Source of the DNA: Streptococcus sp. LPB0220 | GTDB taxonomy: Bacteria > Bacillota > Bacilli > Lactobacillales > Streptococcaceae | Assembly: GCF_008727815.1 (NCBI RefSeq) | Contig: NZ_CP044230.1 | Span: 1,596,001-1,660,000 of the forward strand | Reading direction: 5' to 3' | DNA: 64,000 nucleotides | Shown: in pieces, positions 53,189 through 62,688 of the stretch | Layout: the number at the start of each line of letters is the position of its first letter | Position numbering within the stretch: position 1 is the first letter of the stretch | Program-made: the position numbers and the translations under genes | The notes under the pieces: model-generated | Told to the model about the DNA's origin: nothing | Database searches by the model: none | What the model saw: only the letters and a program-made list of their open reading frames with translations

Positions 53189-53887
53189 TTATTCTAATGC
53201 GTCTTGCATGGCATAGCCAATCCCACGAACGGTCTTAATATAGCTTTTTTGACCGGGTAGATCAATTTTCCCACGGAGATAACGGATATAGACGTCCACA
53301 ATATTAGTCTCACCTGTACTCTCGTACTTCCAGACACTTTCCAACAACTGATCTCGTGTCACCACCCCTTTGCTTCCCATCAGAGTCGCTAAGAGATCAT
53401 ACTCCCTGCGGGTCAAACTAATCATGTCTTTCCCACGATAGACGGTATGGTGTTCCACATCAATGCGCAAATTGCGGTATGATGTTGGGATTTTCATCTG
53501 GCTACAATGTTGGTCAATATAATCACGTCCTCTAAAAATGGCTGTGATCTTATCTACCAAATCGCTGATAATAAAGGGTTTAACCATATAGGAAACGGCA
53601 AAGCGCTGAATACTCTCTTTGTGCTCAGCAATTTTTTCGCGGCTATCCAAAACAATCAAAACAGAAGCTGGGCGAATCCGACTGATTTCCTCTGCGAATG
53701 TTTCACCAGACATATCTGACAAATCGTAATTAAACAAGATCAGATCATATTTGGTCGCAGCAATCAAAGCCAGACCCGCTTTTCCATCCTCGACCACATC
53801 AACTTGGTACCCTTCTTTTTGAAGTTCCAAATCAATGAAGCGAGCGATTTGCTTCTCATTTTCTACTAGTAGAACTCGTTTGACCAT
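53189..53887 (-). CDS. ritR: Orphan OmpR-type response regulator RitR
   Basis: 232 residues: receiver domain (1-118) and winged-helix DNA-binding domain (about 135-228, RREYDLLATLMGSKGVVTRDQLLESVW). The usual phosphate-accepting aspartate is Asn53 (LILFNYDLSDM), and there is a single linker cysteine, Cys128 (DYIDQHCSQM). Both match pneumococcal RitR, which ignores histidine kinases, senses redox state through Cys128 dimerisation and represses iron uptake. No kinase gene is nearby. It follows gnd by 9 bases, as in the pneumococcus. Confidence 0.93.
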   Translation of the reverse strand: MVKRVLLVENEKQIARFIDLELQKEGYQVDVVEDGKAGLALIAATKYDLILFNYDLSDMSGETFAEEISRIRPASVLIVLDSREKIAEHKESIQRFAVSYMVKPFIISDLVDKITAIFRGRDYIDQHCSQMKIPTSYRNLRIDVEHHTVYRGKDMISLTRREYDLLATLMGSKGVVTRDQLLESVWKYESTGETNIVDVYIRYLRGKIDLPGQKSYIKTVRGIGYAMQDALE

Positions 53888-53896
53888 AGAGCAAGA

Positions 53897-55321
53897 TTAT
53901 TTTTCGTCGTACCAAGAATAGTGGAAGGTACCTTCTTTGTCTTTACGTTTATATGTGTGAGCACCAAAGTAGTCACGTTGTGCTTGGATCAAGTTCGCTG
54001 GAAGATCCGCTGAACGGTAGCTATCGAAGTAAGTGATGGCTGCTGAGAAGGTTGGTACAGGTACACCTGCTTGAACAGCAAGAGCTACAATGTCACGAAC
54101 TGATTGTTGGTACTTAGCAGTGACATCCAAGAAGTACTCATCCAATAGAAGGTTAGCAAGATCTGCATCGCGGTTGTAAGCATCTGTGATCTTTTGCAAG
54201 AAACGAGAACGGATGATACATCCATCGCGCCAGATAGATGCGATGTCCGCAAATGGCAAGTTCCAATTATTTTCTTTAGAAGCAACACGCAATTGCGCAA
54301 AACCTTGTGCGTATGAGATGATTTTTGAGAAGTAAAGGGCTTGACGGATTTTTTCAATCAATTCAGCCTTATCTCCTTCAAATTTGAATGCAGCTGGTTT
54401 TGGAAGAACCTTGCTAGCGTGTACACGTTCTTCTTTGTAGGCAGAGATGTAACGGGCAAATACTGACTCAGTGATGAGTGACAACGGCACACCAAGGTCA
54501 AGCGCTGATTGGCTAGTCCATTTACCAGTTCCTTTGTTTCCTGCAGCGTCCAAGATGTAGTCTACGATTGGTCCATCTTGACCTTCGTCGTCTTTGCGTT
54601 TCAAGATATCCGCAGTGATTTCGATCAAGTAGCTGTCCAATTCACCCTTGTTCCATTCAGTGAAGATTTCAGCCATGTCTTCTGCAGAAAGTCCAAGCAA
54701 GTGTTGCATGAGGTCATAGCTTTCTGCGATCAATTGCATATCCCCGTACTCGATCCCGTTGTGGACCATTTTCACGTAGTGACCAGCTCCATCAGGACCG
54801 ATGTAAGTCACACATGGTTTTCCATCTTCAGGCGCTTTTGCAGAGATTTCTTCAAGAACGTCAGCTACCAAGTCATACGCTTCTTTTTGCCCACCAGGCA
54901 TGATTGAAGGACCTTCAAGGGCACCTTTTTCCCCACCAGATACACCTGTACCGATAAAGTTGATCCCTGAGTTCGCCAACTCTTCATTACGACGGATGGT
55001 ATCTTTATAGAAAGTGTTTCCTCCGTCGATCAAGATATCACCTTTATCCAAGTGTGGAAGAAGGGCTTGGATGGTTGCGTCTGTACCAGGTCCTGCTTGA
55101 ACCATGAGCATGATACGACGTGGTTTTTCGATAGAGTTTACGAAGCTTTCGATATCATAGCTTGGCACAAAGTTTTTATCAGGATGGCAAGCAATCACAT
55201 CTTCTGTTTTTTCTTTACTACGGTTAAAAATGGCAACTGTGTAGCCACGAGATTCGATATTAAGGGCAAGGTTACGACCCATTACGGCCATACCAACAAC
55301 ACCAAAGTTTGCTTTAGTCAT
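53897..55321 (-). CDS. gnd: 6-phosphogluconate dehydrogenase, decarboxylating
   Basis: 474 residues from the ATG at 55321 (GAGGAGTGTCAC ahead). The NADP site is [16 protein letters not shown], and the substrate motifs are [32 protein letters not shown] and [14 protein letters not shown] with the catalytic lysine. It makes ribulose 5-phosphate and NADPH. Cotranscription with ritR links NADPH supply with redox control of iron uptake (known arrangement, inferred meaning). Confidence 0.97.
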   Translation of the reverse strand: MTKANFGVVGMAVMGRNLALNIESRGYTVAIFNRSKEKTEDVIACHPDKNFVPSYDIESFVNSIEKPRRIMLMVQAGPGTDATIQALLPHLDKGDILIDGGNTFYKDTIRRNEELANSGINFIGTGVSGGEKGALEGPSIMPGGQKEAYDLVADVLEEISAKAPEDGKPCVTYIGPDGAGHYVKMVHNGIEYGDMQLIAESYDLMQHLLGLSAEDMAEIFTEWNKGELDSYLIEITADILKRKDDEGQDGPIVDYILDAAGNKGTGKWTSQSALDLGVPLSLITESVFARYISAYKEERVHASKVLPKPAAFKFEGDKAELIEKIRQALYFSKIISYAQGFAQLRVASKENNWNLPFADIASIWRDGCIIRSRFLQKITDAYNRDADLANLLLDEYFLDVTAKYQQSVRDIVALAVQAGVPVPTFSAAITYFDSYRSADLPANLIQAQRDYFGAHTYKRKDKEGTFHYSWYDEK

Positions 55322-55445
55322 GTGACACTCCTCTTTATAGTTTGCCTTTATTCTACCATTTTTCCTCCTCAAAAGAAAGCAGAAAATAGCTTCCCGCCTT
55401 CTCCAAGAGGGAGAAGATCATGCAAGTCATTTGATCTTCAAAACA

Positions 55446-55477
55446 AAAGTGCCCGAGAAACAGTTCTCAGACACTTT
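55446..55477 (-). terminator. Terminator of the flotillin gene
   Basis: AAAGTGTCTGAGAA / TTCTCGGGCACTTT stem (14 pairs including G-U), followed by TGTTTTG on the minus strand. Confidence 0.75.
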
Positions 55478-55490
55478 CTTAAGAATGGTA

Positions 55491-56969
55491 CTAATCTTCT
55501 TTAGAAGCTAACTCCTCTGCTTCAATGACCGGTTGTTCTCCTTCTTTGAGTTTGTTGACCGTCATATTGACCCCAAGAGCTCCTGCTAGCAATTGACGAA
55601 TATCAAATCCAGCTCCTTGAGAGACTTGGTCGATACTTTGCATAATATCGCCCACCATCTTAGAAGCATTGCCTTCCCCGTACATGGTGATCTTATCCAC
55701 CTTAGTTAATGGTTCTGCGACAGCACGCGCAATTTCAGGCAACTTGTCAACGACCATTTCAGTAATGGCTGCTTCTTGCATTTTCTTCATCGCTTCGGCC
55801 TTTTGGTCCAAACCTTTGGCTTCAGCTTCCAGTTTCAATCGAATGGCTTCAGCCTCGGCACGACCTTTGGCTTCAATAGCTTCGGCCTCTTGCAATTGAG
55901 CAAATTTCTCAGCTTCGGCTTGGGCTTTCCGAGCTTCGGCTTCTTTTTGTGTTTCGAAGAGTTCTGCTTCCGCCTTGCGTTGGCGTTCGATCAATTCTGC
56001 TTCTGCAGCTTGTTGACGCGCATATTTTTCAGCTTCAGCTTGTTTGCGGATATTGGCATCCAATTCTTGCTCACGAACCTTAACTTCGCGCTCTTTGACT
56101 TCCGCTTCTTTTTCCTGCTTCATGATATTAGCTTCGGCTGCCACGCGCTCTTGTTCACGACGTTGCACTTCTGCCTCAATCCCTTTAGCGGCATCCGCTT
56201 TTGCTTGGGCAATATCTGCTTCTTGCTTGAGGGCTGCTTGTTTGAGTTTCAGTTCATTTTGTTTCTGCGCAATTTCAAGATCGGCAGCGACGCGTTTGTC
56301 GTTAGCCAATTTATCTTGTTCTGCTTCGACTTCCTTGCGTTCACGTTCTGCTTTGGCTTTGGCAATCAAGGCATCTTTCTTAATGGTTTCAACATTTTCA
56401 ATCCCGAGGTTATCGATGACTCCCCCTTCATCAGAGAAGGATTGAACCGTAAAGGCGATGACTTCTAGACCCATTTTAGCCAAGTCTGGTGCTACGTTGT
56501 CCTGCACTTTTGAGGCAAACTCTTGACGGTCATTGACCATCTTACGGAGCTCCATCTGACCGATCACTTCCCGCAAGTTTCCTTCCAAGACATCTTGGAC
56601 AGAGTTGGAAATATCTGTCGTATTCCAGTTCAAGAAGTTTTCTGCAGCCCGGGCAATCATTTCATCGGTAGTACCAATTTTTAATTTAACAGCTGCATCG
56701 GCACGGACGTTAATGAAGTCCAGTGTTGGGACTGCTTCTGACGTCCGAACATCTGTCGAGAATTGCTCAATATCAAGATAAGAGCGTTGTTCGACAAAGG
56801 GAATCATAAAGCCAGCTTTCCCACGCAAGTGACGTTGTTTTCGAAGACCTGTAATGACCACGACTTCGTTGGGTTTAGCGTTGACATACCCTTTGACCAA
56901 CAAGATCAATACAAGAATGGCTACGATTACAAAAGTAATCAACCAACCTGGAATAAATAAAGTATCCAT
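55491..56969 (-). CDS. floT: Flotillin-family membrane scaffold protein
   Basis: 492 residues: one N-terminal membrane segment (about 6-26, LITFVIVAILVLILLVKG); an SPFH/PHB domain (about 30-200, ITGLRKQRHLRGKAGFMIPF); a long coiled coil (about 205-400) rich in Glu-Ala repeats (EAEKYARQQAAEAEL); and a C-terminal region with PLTKVDKITMYGEG. It organises membrane microdomains and affects lipid fluidity. A usual partner, NfeD, is not encoded here. Confidence 0.92.
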   Translation of the reverse strand: MDTLFIPGWLITFVIVAILVLILLVKGYVNAKPNEVVVITGLRKQRHLRGKAGFMIPFVEQRSYLDIEQFSTDVRTSEAVPTLDFINVRADAAVKLKIGTTDEMIARAAENFLNWNTTDISNSVQDVLEGNLREVIGQMELRKMVNDRQEFASKVQDNVAPDLAKMGLEVIAFTVQSFSDEGGVIDNLGIENVETIKKDALIAKAKAERERKEVEAEQDKLANDKRVAADLEIAQKQNELKLKQAALKQEADIAQAKADAAKGIEAEVQRREQERVAAEANIMKQEKEAEVKEREVKVREQELDANIRKQAEAEKYARQQAAEAELIERQRKAEAELFETQKEAEARKAQAEAEKFAQLQEAEAIEAKGRAEAEAIRLKLEAEAKGLDQKAEAMKKMQEAAITEMVVDKLPEIARAVAEPLTKVDKITMYGEGNASKMVGDIMQSIDQVSQGAGFDIRQLLAGALGVNMTVNKLKEGEQPVIEAEELASKED

Positions 56970-57093
56970 ACTTTTTCTCCTTTTTTAGAGGTCTCCCCTC
57001 TGTTGTTTATTAATCCTAGTATATCAAAAGAAGGCCTTTCCTCAAAGAAAAGACCTGTATTTATGTTTAGATTTTTAATATGTCATCCCTAGC

Positions 57094-57633
57094 CTATTCT
57101 TCCTCAAATAAACCTTGGAGACCAGCAAAAGGACTATTTTCTTCCTTCTTAAGAGCTTGAGCTTCTTGGTACTCTTCTTCTGTCATGATTTTCCAATCAT
57201 TGCCCTCGATAAAGCCGTGTCCAGCCTCTTCTTCTGGAGTGAGAACCTTGAGAGGAATATTGAGCAGAATATTATCCGCTACACTCTCACTCAGGTCAAT
57301 CTTCCCACCTTCGATTGGAAGGATCAAGTCTTCCTCTAGGGCCTCGATATCTGCGTCAGACTGTACATCCTCCGCAAACACCTCTGTTACAGGATAGTTC
57401 TCTTGAAGCTCAACAGGCTCCATGCTTCGGCTAGATGCCAAAACGATGGTGTAGGTCAACTGGTAATCCAAGACATAGAGGCCTGTATCATAGGCTACTC
57501 GTCCTGTCGCTGTCACATTCTTTAAATCAAGAATTTCTGAATTACGCTTTTGCAGATCCTTTAACAAATCCAACTCTTGATCAAAAGCTAGTCCTTCAGG
57601 ATTTTTACGGATTTCTTGTGTATATAAGTTCAT
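57094..57633 (-). CDS. DUF177/YceD family protein
   Basis: 179 residues from the ATG at 57633 (MNLYTQEIRKNPEG). It has the conserved DUF177 core (LKNVTATGRVAYDTGLYVLDYQLTYTIVLASSRSMEPVEL) and an acidic C-terminus. In other bacteria this protein affects 23S rRNA level and is normally followed by rpmF; here rpmF is absent downstream. A good minus-strand promoter (TTGGTT, 17 bases, TATACT at 57665-57670) precedes it. Confidence 0.88.
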   Translation of the reverse strand: MNLYTQEIRKNPEGLAFDQELDLLKDLQKRNSEILDLKNVTATGRVAYDTGLYVLDYQLTYTIVLASSRSMEPVELQENYPVTEVFAEDVQSDADIEALEEDLILPIEGGKIDLSESVADNILLNIPLKVLTPEEEAGHGFIEGNDWKIMTEEEYQEAQALKKEENSPFAGLQGLFEEE

Positions 57634-57714
57634 TCTTTTGTCCTCAAATCTTCTAGATACTACTAGTATATCATGAAGCTGCCCCTCAACCAAGAAGTCT
57701 CCTCAAAAATTTGT

Positions 57715-57765
57715 TATAATCATGAAAAAAGATACAGTAACTAGGCCAATTGGTGTTGTATACAA
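57715..57765 (+). promoter_or_regulatory. rgg promoter and downstream palindromes
   Basis: The extended -10 TGTTATAAT (TATAAT 57715-57720) is followed within the leader by two exact palindromes, CCAATTGG (57746-57753) and TTGTATACAA (57756-57765). They lie 25-45 bases after the -10, where an autoregulator could bind. No hydrophobic SHP-type peptide gene was found here. Confidence 0.45.
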
Positions 57766-57837
57766 GGTCCCACCATCTCTTGGACAACAGAGGGTCACTG
57801 GCTAGGGCATTGAGCAATGTTAGATAGAGGAGAATTC

Positions 57838-58698
57838 ATGAAAGAAATCGGAGCAGTTTTTCGGCAAATACGTGAAAGTCGCCACATCTCTTTAGAGGAA
57901 GCTACGGGTGGTGAATTTTCGCGCTCTATGTTATCTCGATTTGAAAGAGGGGAAAATGACCTGACGACCCAACGGTTTTTTCAGGCTTTGCAACAGATCA
58001 AAACGAGCCTCAGTGAGTTTTCCCATCTAGCTGGAATCGATCAGCACTCCTTTATTCCCAAATTGTTGAAAGAGCACTATGAAAACATGAGCTTGGAACA
58101 CGATCAAGCCTTGTACCAAAGCTACCAGCTAGCCTACCAGAAACATCAGAAAAAAGAAGACTTCTTAGCCAGCATTATTCTCAAGGCCCAAATGCTTGGC
58201 AACTATCCTGAGGTAGAGTTGGCTGCTAGCCAAGAGGAACTAGATTTCCTCTATGACTACCTTTTCTCTGTCATGGTCTGGGGAAATTTTGAGTTAAGCC
58301 TATTTTCACTGACCTCTCCTCTTTTCTCTAGTCAGCTCTATCGACAATACACAGAGGAGTTGGTCCAACGGGAGGATTTCAAGCTTCTCCTAGATTCCTC
58401 TCGTCCTGCCATCAATTCTATTTTCCTTAATGGCTTTTTTCTCGCCATTAGTTCAAATGAATTTGAAGATGCATCTTTTTTTGACCACCTAATTAACGAC
58501 CACTTTTACTCTGAGAACGAAGCCTACCATCGGACGGTTTATCTCTACGCCAAAGGAGAATTTCTCTATCGAAAGGGAGAGAAAGAAATTGGTCTTGAAA
58601 AGATGGAGCAGGCCATTCAGGTCCTCTCCATTCTTGATTGCAAGGACAGTGCCCGCTACTACAGGCAGGGCATGCAGGAACTCATCAAAGAAACCTAA
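57838..58698 (+). CDS. Rgg/GadR/MutR-family transcriptional regulator
   Basis: 286 residues from the ATG at 57838 (AGAGGAGAATTC ahead). An N-terminal XRE helix-turn-helix (IGAVFRQIRESRHISLEEATGGEFSRSMLSRFERG) is followed by the helical Rgg peptide-binding domain. Rgg proteins sense short secreted peptides or act on nearby genes. A terminator follows, then a small ORF and an MFS transporter on the same strand, probably its targets. No peptide pheromone gene was recognised. Confidence 0.9.
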   Translation: MKEIGAVFRQIRESRHISLEEATGGEFSRSMLSRFERGENDLTTQRFFQALQQIKTSLSEFSHLAGIDQHSFIPKLLKEHYENMSLEHDQALYQSYQLAYQKHQKKEDFLASIILKAQMLGNYPEVELAASQEELDFLYDYLFSVMVWGNFELSLFSLTSPLFSSQLYRQYTEELVQREDFKLLLDSSRPAINSIFLNGFFLAISSNEFEDASFFDHLINDHFYSENEAYHRTVYLYAKGEFLYRKGEKEIGLEKMEQAIQVLSILDCKDSARYYRQGMQELIKET

Positions 58699-58700
58699 GA

Positions 58701-58728
58701 AACTCACAGATCTGTTCCGTGAGTTTTT
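58701..58728 (+). terminator. Terminator of rgg
   Basis: AACTCAC / GTGAGTT stem around an 11-base loop followed by TTTGTT, immediately after the rgg stop. Confidence 0.75.
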
Positions 58729-58809
58729 GTTGAAAATATGCAACATTAATTTTTTCTTGCTTTTTAGGTTTACAATAGGACTATCAAGTAAAGAAAGAAG
58801 GTTCTTCCC

Positions 58810-58986
58810 ATGATGACCAAACTAAAAAACCACTTCCTCCGCTTTCTTCTCTCACATACCTGCGTTTATCTGAAGGATCAGGAACTAGCTCTCTCTGAAA
58901 AGGAGAAGTTGGATCTCTTCAAACAGATCTTTCGATCTATCAAACAAGTCATACCAACTGATCACGTGAAGGAGGAAGGCTTATGA
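58810..58986 (+). CDS. Small ORF coupled to the MFS transporter after rgg
   Basis: 58 codons beginning MMTKLKNHFLRFLLSHTCVYL, with AAAGAAGG seven bases ahead. Its TGA overlaps the ATG of the transporter (ATGA), a sign of translational coupling and real translation. The protein is basic at the N-terminus, then mixed and helical (LALSEKEKLDLFKQIFRSIKQVI). It is not membrane-spanning. I do not recognise the family. It sits between an Rgg regulator and its likely target transporter, so it is probably part of the same response. Confidence 0.6.
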   Translation: MMTKLKNHFLRFLLSHTCVYLKDQELALSEKEKLDLFKQIFRSIKQVIPTDHVKEEGL

Positions 58987-60200
58987 AACTCTTAGTCCGT
59001 AATAAGATTTTTGCCTTACTTAGTCTTTCTCGCTTTTTGAATACCCTTGGTGCTGCCATCTACAATCTGGTCTTTGTGGTCTTTGCTGCCAGCATGCCAC
59101 AACCGAGTCTGGCGGTTGGCATTGCCAATCTCATTGTATTTATTCCTAGCCTCTTTACCATTTTTGTCGGAATGAAGGCTGATCGCACGAAGAAAAAAGC
59201 TAACTGGTTGATCCGCATTGGCTATCTTCAAGCCAGCCTCTTCATCCTTATTGCTCTCATGACCAAGATTCCGGGTTACCTTGCCTTTTCGATTGTTTGC
59301 TTCTTAAACATTGTTTCAGATTGTTTGAGTGATTATCGCGGAGGTTTGCAACTCCCTATCATGAAAAAGAACATCCCCGACGAGGATTTGATGGAGGCCT
59401 ATTCCTTCAACCAACTGCTTAGCATGGTCTGTTCGATTTCTGGACAAGCTCTAGGAGTTTGGCTGCTAGCTATCAGCCATCAAAATTTTGCTATGGTCGC
59501 TTCGATCAATGCCGTGACTTTTCTCCTGTCTTCCACTTGTCTCCTGATGAGAAAAAAGCAGCTGACACATGCTCCCGTCATTGAGCCCAAAAGTAAGAAA
59601 TCTTTGGTACACGATTGCCAAGAGATGTACCAGAACGCAAAAAGTATTTTTGCAGATGAGGAGGTTCACCACTTTGGCAAGTTGCTCTTCTCATTGGTTC
59701 TCATCAATGCCCTAGGGGGATCCATCTCTGGTATCTACAATTTGCAACTGCTTCACTCCCCCTTCTTTCAGTTGAGTTTTAGCCAATCCCTCTTGATCTT
59801 AGAGGCTGTGACTATTTTAAGCATGGTCTGGGCTAGCTTGACACCCCATGACTATTTTTCCAAACAATCGCTCCATCATATCCTCCTGTGGATCGCAGGT
59901 GGGCTGACCATGCTTGGGCTCACAAATATCCTGGTACACTGGGACATTCTTTCTCTTCTACTCATCACTTTCCTTGGTTATCTTGTAGCAAAAATCAACC
60001 CAAAAGTTTCCAGTCTTTTAATGAGCAAATTGCCTGCTGAAAAATTAGCTTCTACCTCTAGCTTTTTGGGACTGATGGTCAGCTTTGCCATGCCACTTGG
60101 GACAGCTCTCTTTTCTAGTCTAGCTATCTGGAGCCTTCCCCTAGCTTGGGGGACATTTGCCATGCTTGGTTTCACTACCCTCCTCTTAACAACCAAATAA
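58983..60200 (+). CDS. MFS transporter
   Basis: 405 residues with about eleven or twelve hydrophobic helices. The loop between helices 2 and 3 (GMKADRTKKKANWLIRIG) is the MFS motif A equivalent. It is of the drug/efflux type, with close relatives annotated beside Rgg regulators in streptococci. GAAGGAGG-like sequence (GGAGGAAGGC) overlaps the end of the small ORF before it. The substrate is unknown. Confidence 0.87.
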   Translation: MKLLVRNKIFALLSLSRFLNTLGAAIYNLVFVVFAASMPQPSLAVGIANLIVFIPSLFTIFVGMKADRTKKKANWLIRIGYLQASLFILIALMTKIPGYLAFSIVCFLNIVSDCLSDYRGGLQLPIMKKNIPDEDLMEAYSFNQLLSMVCSISGQALGVWLLAISHQNFAMVASINAVTFLLSSTCLLMRKKQLTHAPVIEPKSKKSLVHDCQEMYQNAKSIFADEEVHHFGKLLFSLVLINALGGSISGIYNLQLLHSPFFQLSFSQSLLILEAVTILSMVWASLTPHDYFSKQSLHHILLWIAGGLTMLGLTNILVHWDILSLLLITFLGYLVAKINPKVSSLLMSKLPAEKLASTSSFLGLMVSFAMPLGTALFSSLAIWSLPLAWGTFAMLGFTTLLLTTK

Positions 60201-60204
60201 AAAG

Positions 60205-60230
60205 TCCACCGTTTGGTGGATTTTTTTTTT
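60205..60230 (+). terminator. Terminator of the MFS gene
   Basis: TCCACC / GGTGGA stem, GTTT loop, then a run of ten or more T. It occupies the short gap to htpX on the other strand. Confidence 0.85.
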
Positions 60231-61126
60231 TACATTTTTCTTAGGCGAGCCACCCGTTCAGCAATGGGTGGGTGGGTATAAAAGAGTTTTTGCAATCCGG
60301 ATTCTTTTTTTGGATCGTTGATAAAAAGAGCACTGCTCGCATCATCGACATGTCGTTGCATTGGTTCGCTATTGTCTAGCTTTAACAAAGCATTTATCAT
60401 TCCTTGAGGATTCCGTGTCAATTCAACACTTGAAGCGTCTGCTAGGAACTCCCGTTGACGAGAAATGGCTAACTGGACCAAGGTCGCTGCTAATGGTGCT
60501 AAAACGATGGCAAGCAAGGAAAGGATCAAAATTACAATCTCCAAACCACCGCTACCTTCTCGATCATCGTCCCGGCTACGACCACCGCCCCACCACATCA
60601 TCCGGCCACCAATGCTAGAAAGCATGGTGATGGCACTGGCAAGGGCCACTGCAATCGTAGAGATGCGAATATCGTAATTGCGAATGTGGCTGACTTCATG
60701 TCCGATGACTCCCTCCAATTCCTCACGGTTCATCACAGCTAGAAGACCTGTCGTTGCTGCAACAGCAGCATTTTGAGGATTGGACCCTGTCGCAAATGCA
60801 TTCATAGAAGGATCATCTACAATATAGACCCGAGGCATGGGGATCTGAGCTACCATAGCCATATCTTGTACAATATGGTAGAGCTGAGGGGCTTGCTCTT
60901 CCGTCACTTCACGCGCCCCATTCATCCGCATGACAACTTCCGTGGATTGGAAAATCATGCTAAAGGCATAAATCCCACCAATAATCAAAGCTAGGATGAC
61001 GCCACCAAGGGAGGAGCCTAACCAGAGGTAACCAACGGCTGCTCCGATAAGAGCTAAGAGTATGAAAAAAGCAATAAGGAGAATCCAGGTTCTCCTTTTA
61101 TTGCTTGCAATTTGGTCAAAGAGCAT
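60230..61126 (-). CDS. htpX: Zinc metalloprotease HtpX
   Basis: 298 residues. There are two N-terminal membrane segments and the zinc motif HEVSH (His143, Glu144, His147) in a GHEVSHIRN context, with the third ligand in [13 protein letters not shown]. Two further hydrophobic segments follow the active site. It is a membrane quality-control protease. It starts one base after the lemA stop, the usual lemA-htpX pair. Confidence 0.95.
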   Translation of the reverse strand: MLFDQIASNKRRTWILLIAFFILLALIGAAVGYLWLGSSLGGVILALIIGGIYAFSMIFQSTEVVMRMNGAREVTEEQAPQLYHIVQDMAMVAQIPMPRVYIVDDPSMNAFATGSNPQNAAVAATTGLLAVMNREELEGVIGHEVSHIRNYDIRISTIAVALASAITMLSSIGGRMMWWGGGRSRDDDREGSGGLEIVILILSLLAIVLAPLAATLVQLAISRQREFLADASSVELTRNPQGMINALLKLDNSEPMQRHVDDASSALFINDPKKESGLQKLFYTHPPIAERVARLRKM

Positions 61127-61127
61127 A

Positions 61128-61688
61128 TTAGTCTCCTAATCCGCTAAAGTCCACCTTTGGTACTGCTTTTTCTTCTTCAGGCACTTGAAGAAATTCAGCT
61201 TGTCTGAAGCCGAACATTCCAGCAATTACGTTTGTTGGGAAAGTTTCCAACTTGACATTGTAATTGCTTGTGACACTATTGTACAATTGACGAGCATAAG
61301 AAATTTTGTTTTCTGTGTTGGTCAATTCTTCTTGCAATTGCATGAAGTTGGTGTTGGCTTTCAAGTCTGGGTAATTTTCAGCCACCGCAAAGATGCCTGC
61401 TACTTGGCGTGAAAGAGCATCACTGGCTGCCATTGCTTCTGCAGGTGAAGAAGCTTGCGCTACTTGTTGGCGAAGTTGAGTCACTTTTGCTAGTGTATCT
61501 CCTTCGTACTTGGCATAGCCTTTAACGGTTTCGATCAAGTTTGGAATCAAGTCATTCCGACGTTTCAATTGCACATCAATTTGACTCCATGCTTCACGAG
61601 TTTGCATCCGGCTTTTCACCAAACCGTTGTAAACTCCTACTACAATCAACACAAGGACCACAATGATCCCAAGAATAATCCAAATCAT
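61128..61688 (-). CDS. lemA: LemA family protein
   Basis: 186 residues: an N-terminal membrane anchor (about 2-20, [19 protein letters not shown]), then a helical bundle ([34 protein letters not shown]). It is conserved beside htpX in many bacteria. The function is unsettled but is thought to be in the same membrane stress pathway. Confidence 0.93.
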   Translation of the reverse strand: MIWIILGIIVVLVLIVVGVYNGLVKSRMQTREAWSQIDVQLKRRNDLIPNLIETVKGYAKYEGDTLAKVTQLRQQVAQASSPAEAMAASDALSRQVAGIFAVAENYPDLKANTNFMQLQEELTNTENKISYARQLYNSVTSNYNVKLETFPTNVIAGMFGFRQAEFLQVPEEEKAVPKVDFSGLGD

Positions 61689-61758
61689 TTTATTGAATTC
61701 CTTTCATTTCTTTCTACCAGTATATCAAATTTCCCTTATTTTGTGGTAAAATAAAAGC

Positions 61759-62472
61759 ATGAAACCAGAAGAATTTTATGTCCGTTTAGCCGATCTCGGC
61801 TTTCCATTAACTGATCGTCAAAAAGAGCAATACGAACGCTATTTCGAGCTCCTCGTGGAATGGAATGAAAAGATTAATCTCACTGCCATCACCGAAAAAG
61901 ACGAAGTCTATCTCAAGCATTTTTATGATTCGATCGCACCCATTTTACAAGGTTTGATCGAAAACCAACCCATCCGTCTCTTGGATATCGGAGCTGGCGC
62001 CGGCTTTCCAAGCCTACCCATGAAGATCCTTTTCCCTGAGCTGGATGTGACCATCATTGATTCCCTTAATAAGCGGATCAATTTTCTCCACTTGCTGGCT
62101 GAAGAGTTAGGTTTGAGCGTAGTTCATTTCTACCATGGACGTGCGGAGGACTTTGCACAAGATAAGGCTTTTCGTGCCCAATTTGATATCGTAACTGCCC
62201 GCGCTGTTGCCCGCATGCAGGTCCTCTCTGAACTGACCATTCCTTACCTGAAAGTAGGAGGACAACTTCTTGCTCTCAAGGCCAGCAATGCTCCAGAAGA
62301 GTTGGAAGAAGCCAAAAATGCCCTTAACCTGCTCTTTAGCAAGGTTGAAGACAATCTACAGTATGAATTGCCAAACGGGGATCCACGCTATATCACTATT
62401 GTGGAGAAGAAAAAAGAAACACCCAACAAATACCCAAGAAAAGCAGGTATGCCCAATAAGCGGCCATTGTAG
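61759..62472 (+). CDS. rsmG: 16S rRNA (guanine-527-N7)-methyltransferase
   Basis: 237 residues with the GidB/RsmG SAM motif [17 protein letters not shown] (about 75-91), [18 protein letters not shown], and the motif [20 protein letters not shown]. It methylates G527 in 16S rRNA; its loss gives low-level streptomycin resistance. It is divergent from lemA and followed 38 bases later by repeat copy D. Confidence 0.95.
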   Translation: MKPEEFYVRLADLGFPLTDRQKEQYERYFELLVEWNEKINLTAITEKDEVYLKHFYDSIAPILQGLIENQPIRLLDIGAGAGFPSLPMKILFPELDVTIIDSLNKRINFLHLLAEELGLSVVHFYHGRAEDFAQDKAFRAQFDIVTARAVARMQVLSELTIPYLKVGGQLLALKASNAPEELEEAKNALNLLFSKVEDNLQYELPNGDPRYITIVEKKKETPNKYPRKAGMPNKRPL

Positions 62473-62509
62473 TAAGATACAAAGGGCTAAGAGGATAAAA
62501 GTCAAATAA

Positions 62510-62684
62510 GAGGCTGGGACAAAAGTCCTAGCCTCTCAATTATTTTTGGATTGTCAAGCAAGACGCAGTGGTTGAGTGGGCTCTACTACGCTGATTTCAT
62601 CAGCTTTTACAGCCCTACTCAACTGTGCGGAGGTGGGACGACGAAATCGAATTCTAACGAATTACCGATTTCTGTCCCACTCTC
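62510..62684 (+). repeat. 175-bp multi-hairpin intergenic repeat, copy D
   Basis: Almost identical to copy A (one clear change, GTCGAG to GTCAAG). It fills the gap between the converging rsmG and PfkB kinase genes and ends five bases before the kinase stop, with TTTTTT directly after it. Confidence 0.9.
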
Positions 62685-62688
62685 TTTT

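Noticed and set aside
55776..56468. Long plus-strand frame (230 codons) opposite the flotillin gene
   Set aside because: It mirrors the Glu-Ala-rich coiled coil of floT; its Phe/Leu/Cys-rich product is a by-product of that codon use, without a ribosome site.
57723..57806. A 27-codon frame before rgg (MKKDTVTRPIGVV...) as an SHP-type pheromone
   Set aside because: It starts two bases after the -10 box, has no ribosome site, and is not hydrophobic as SHP peptides are.
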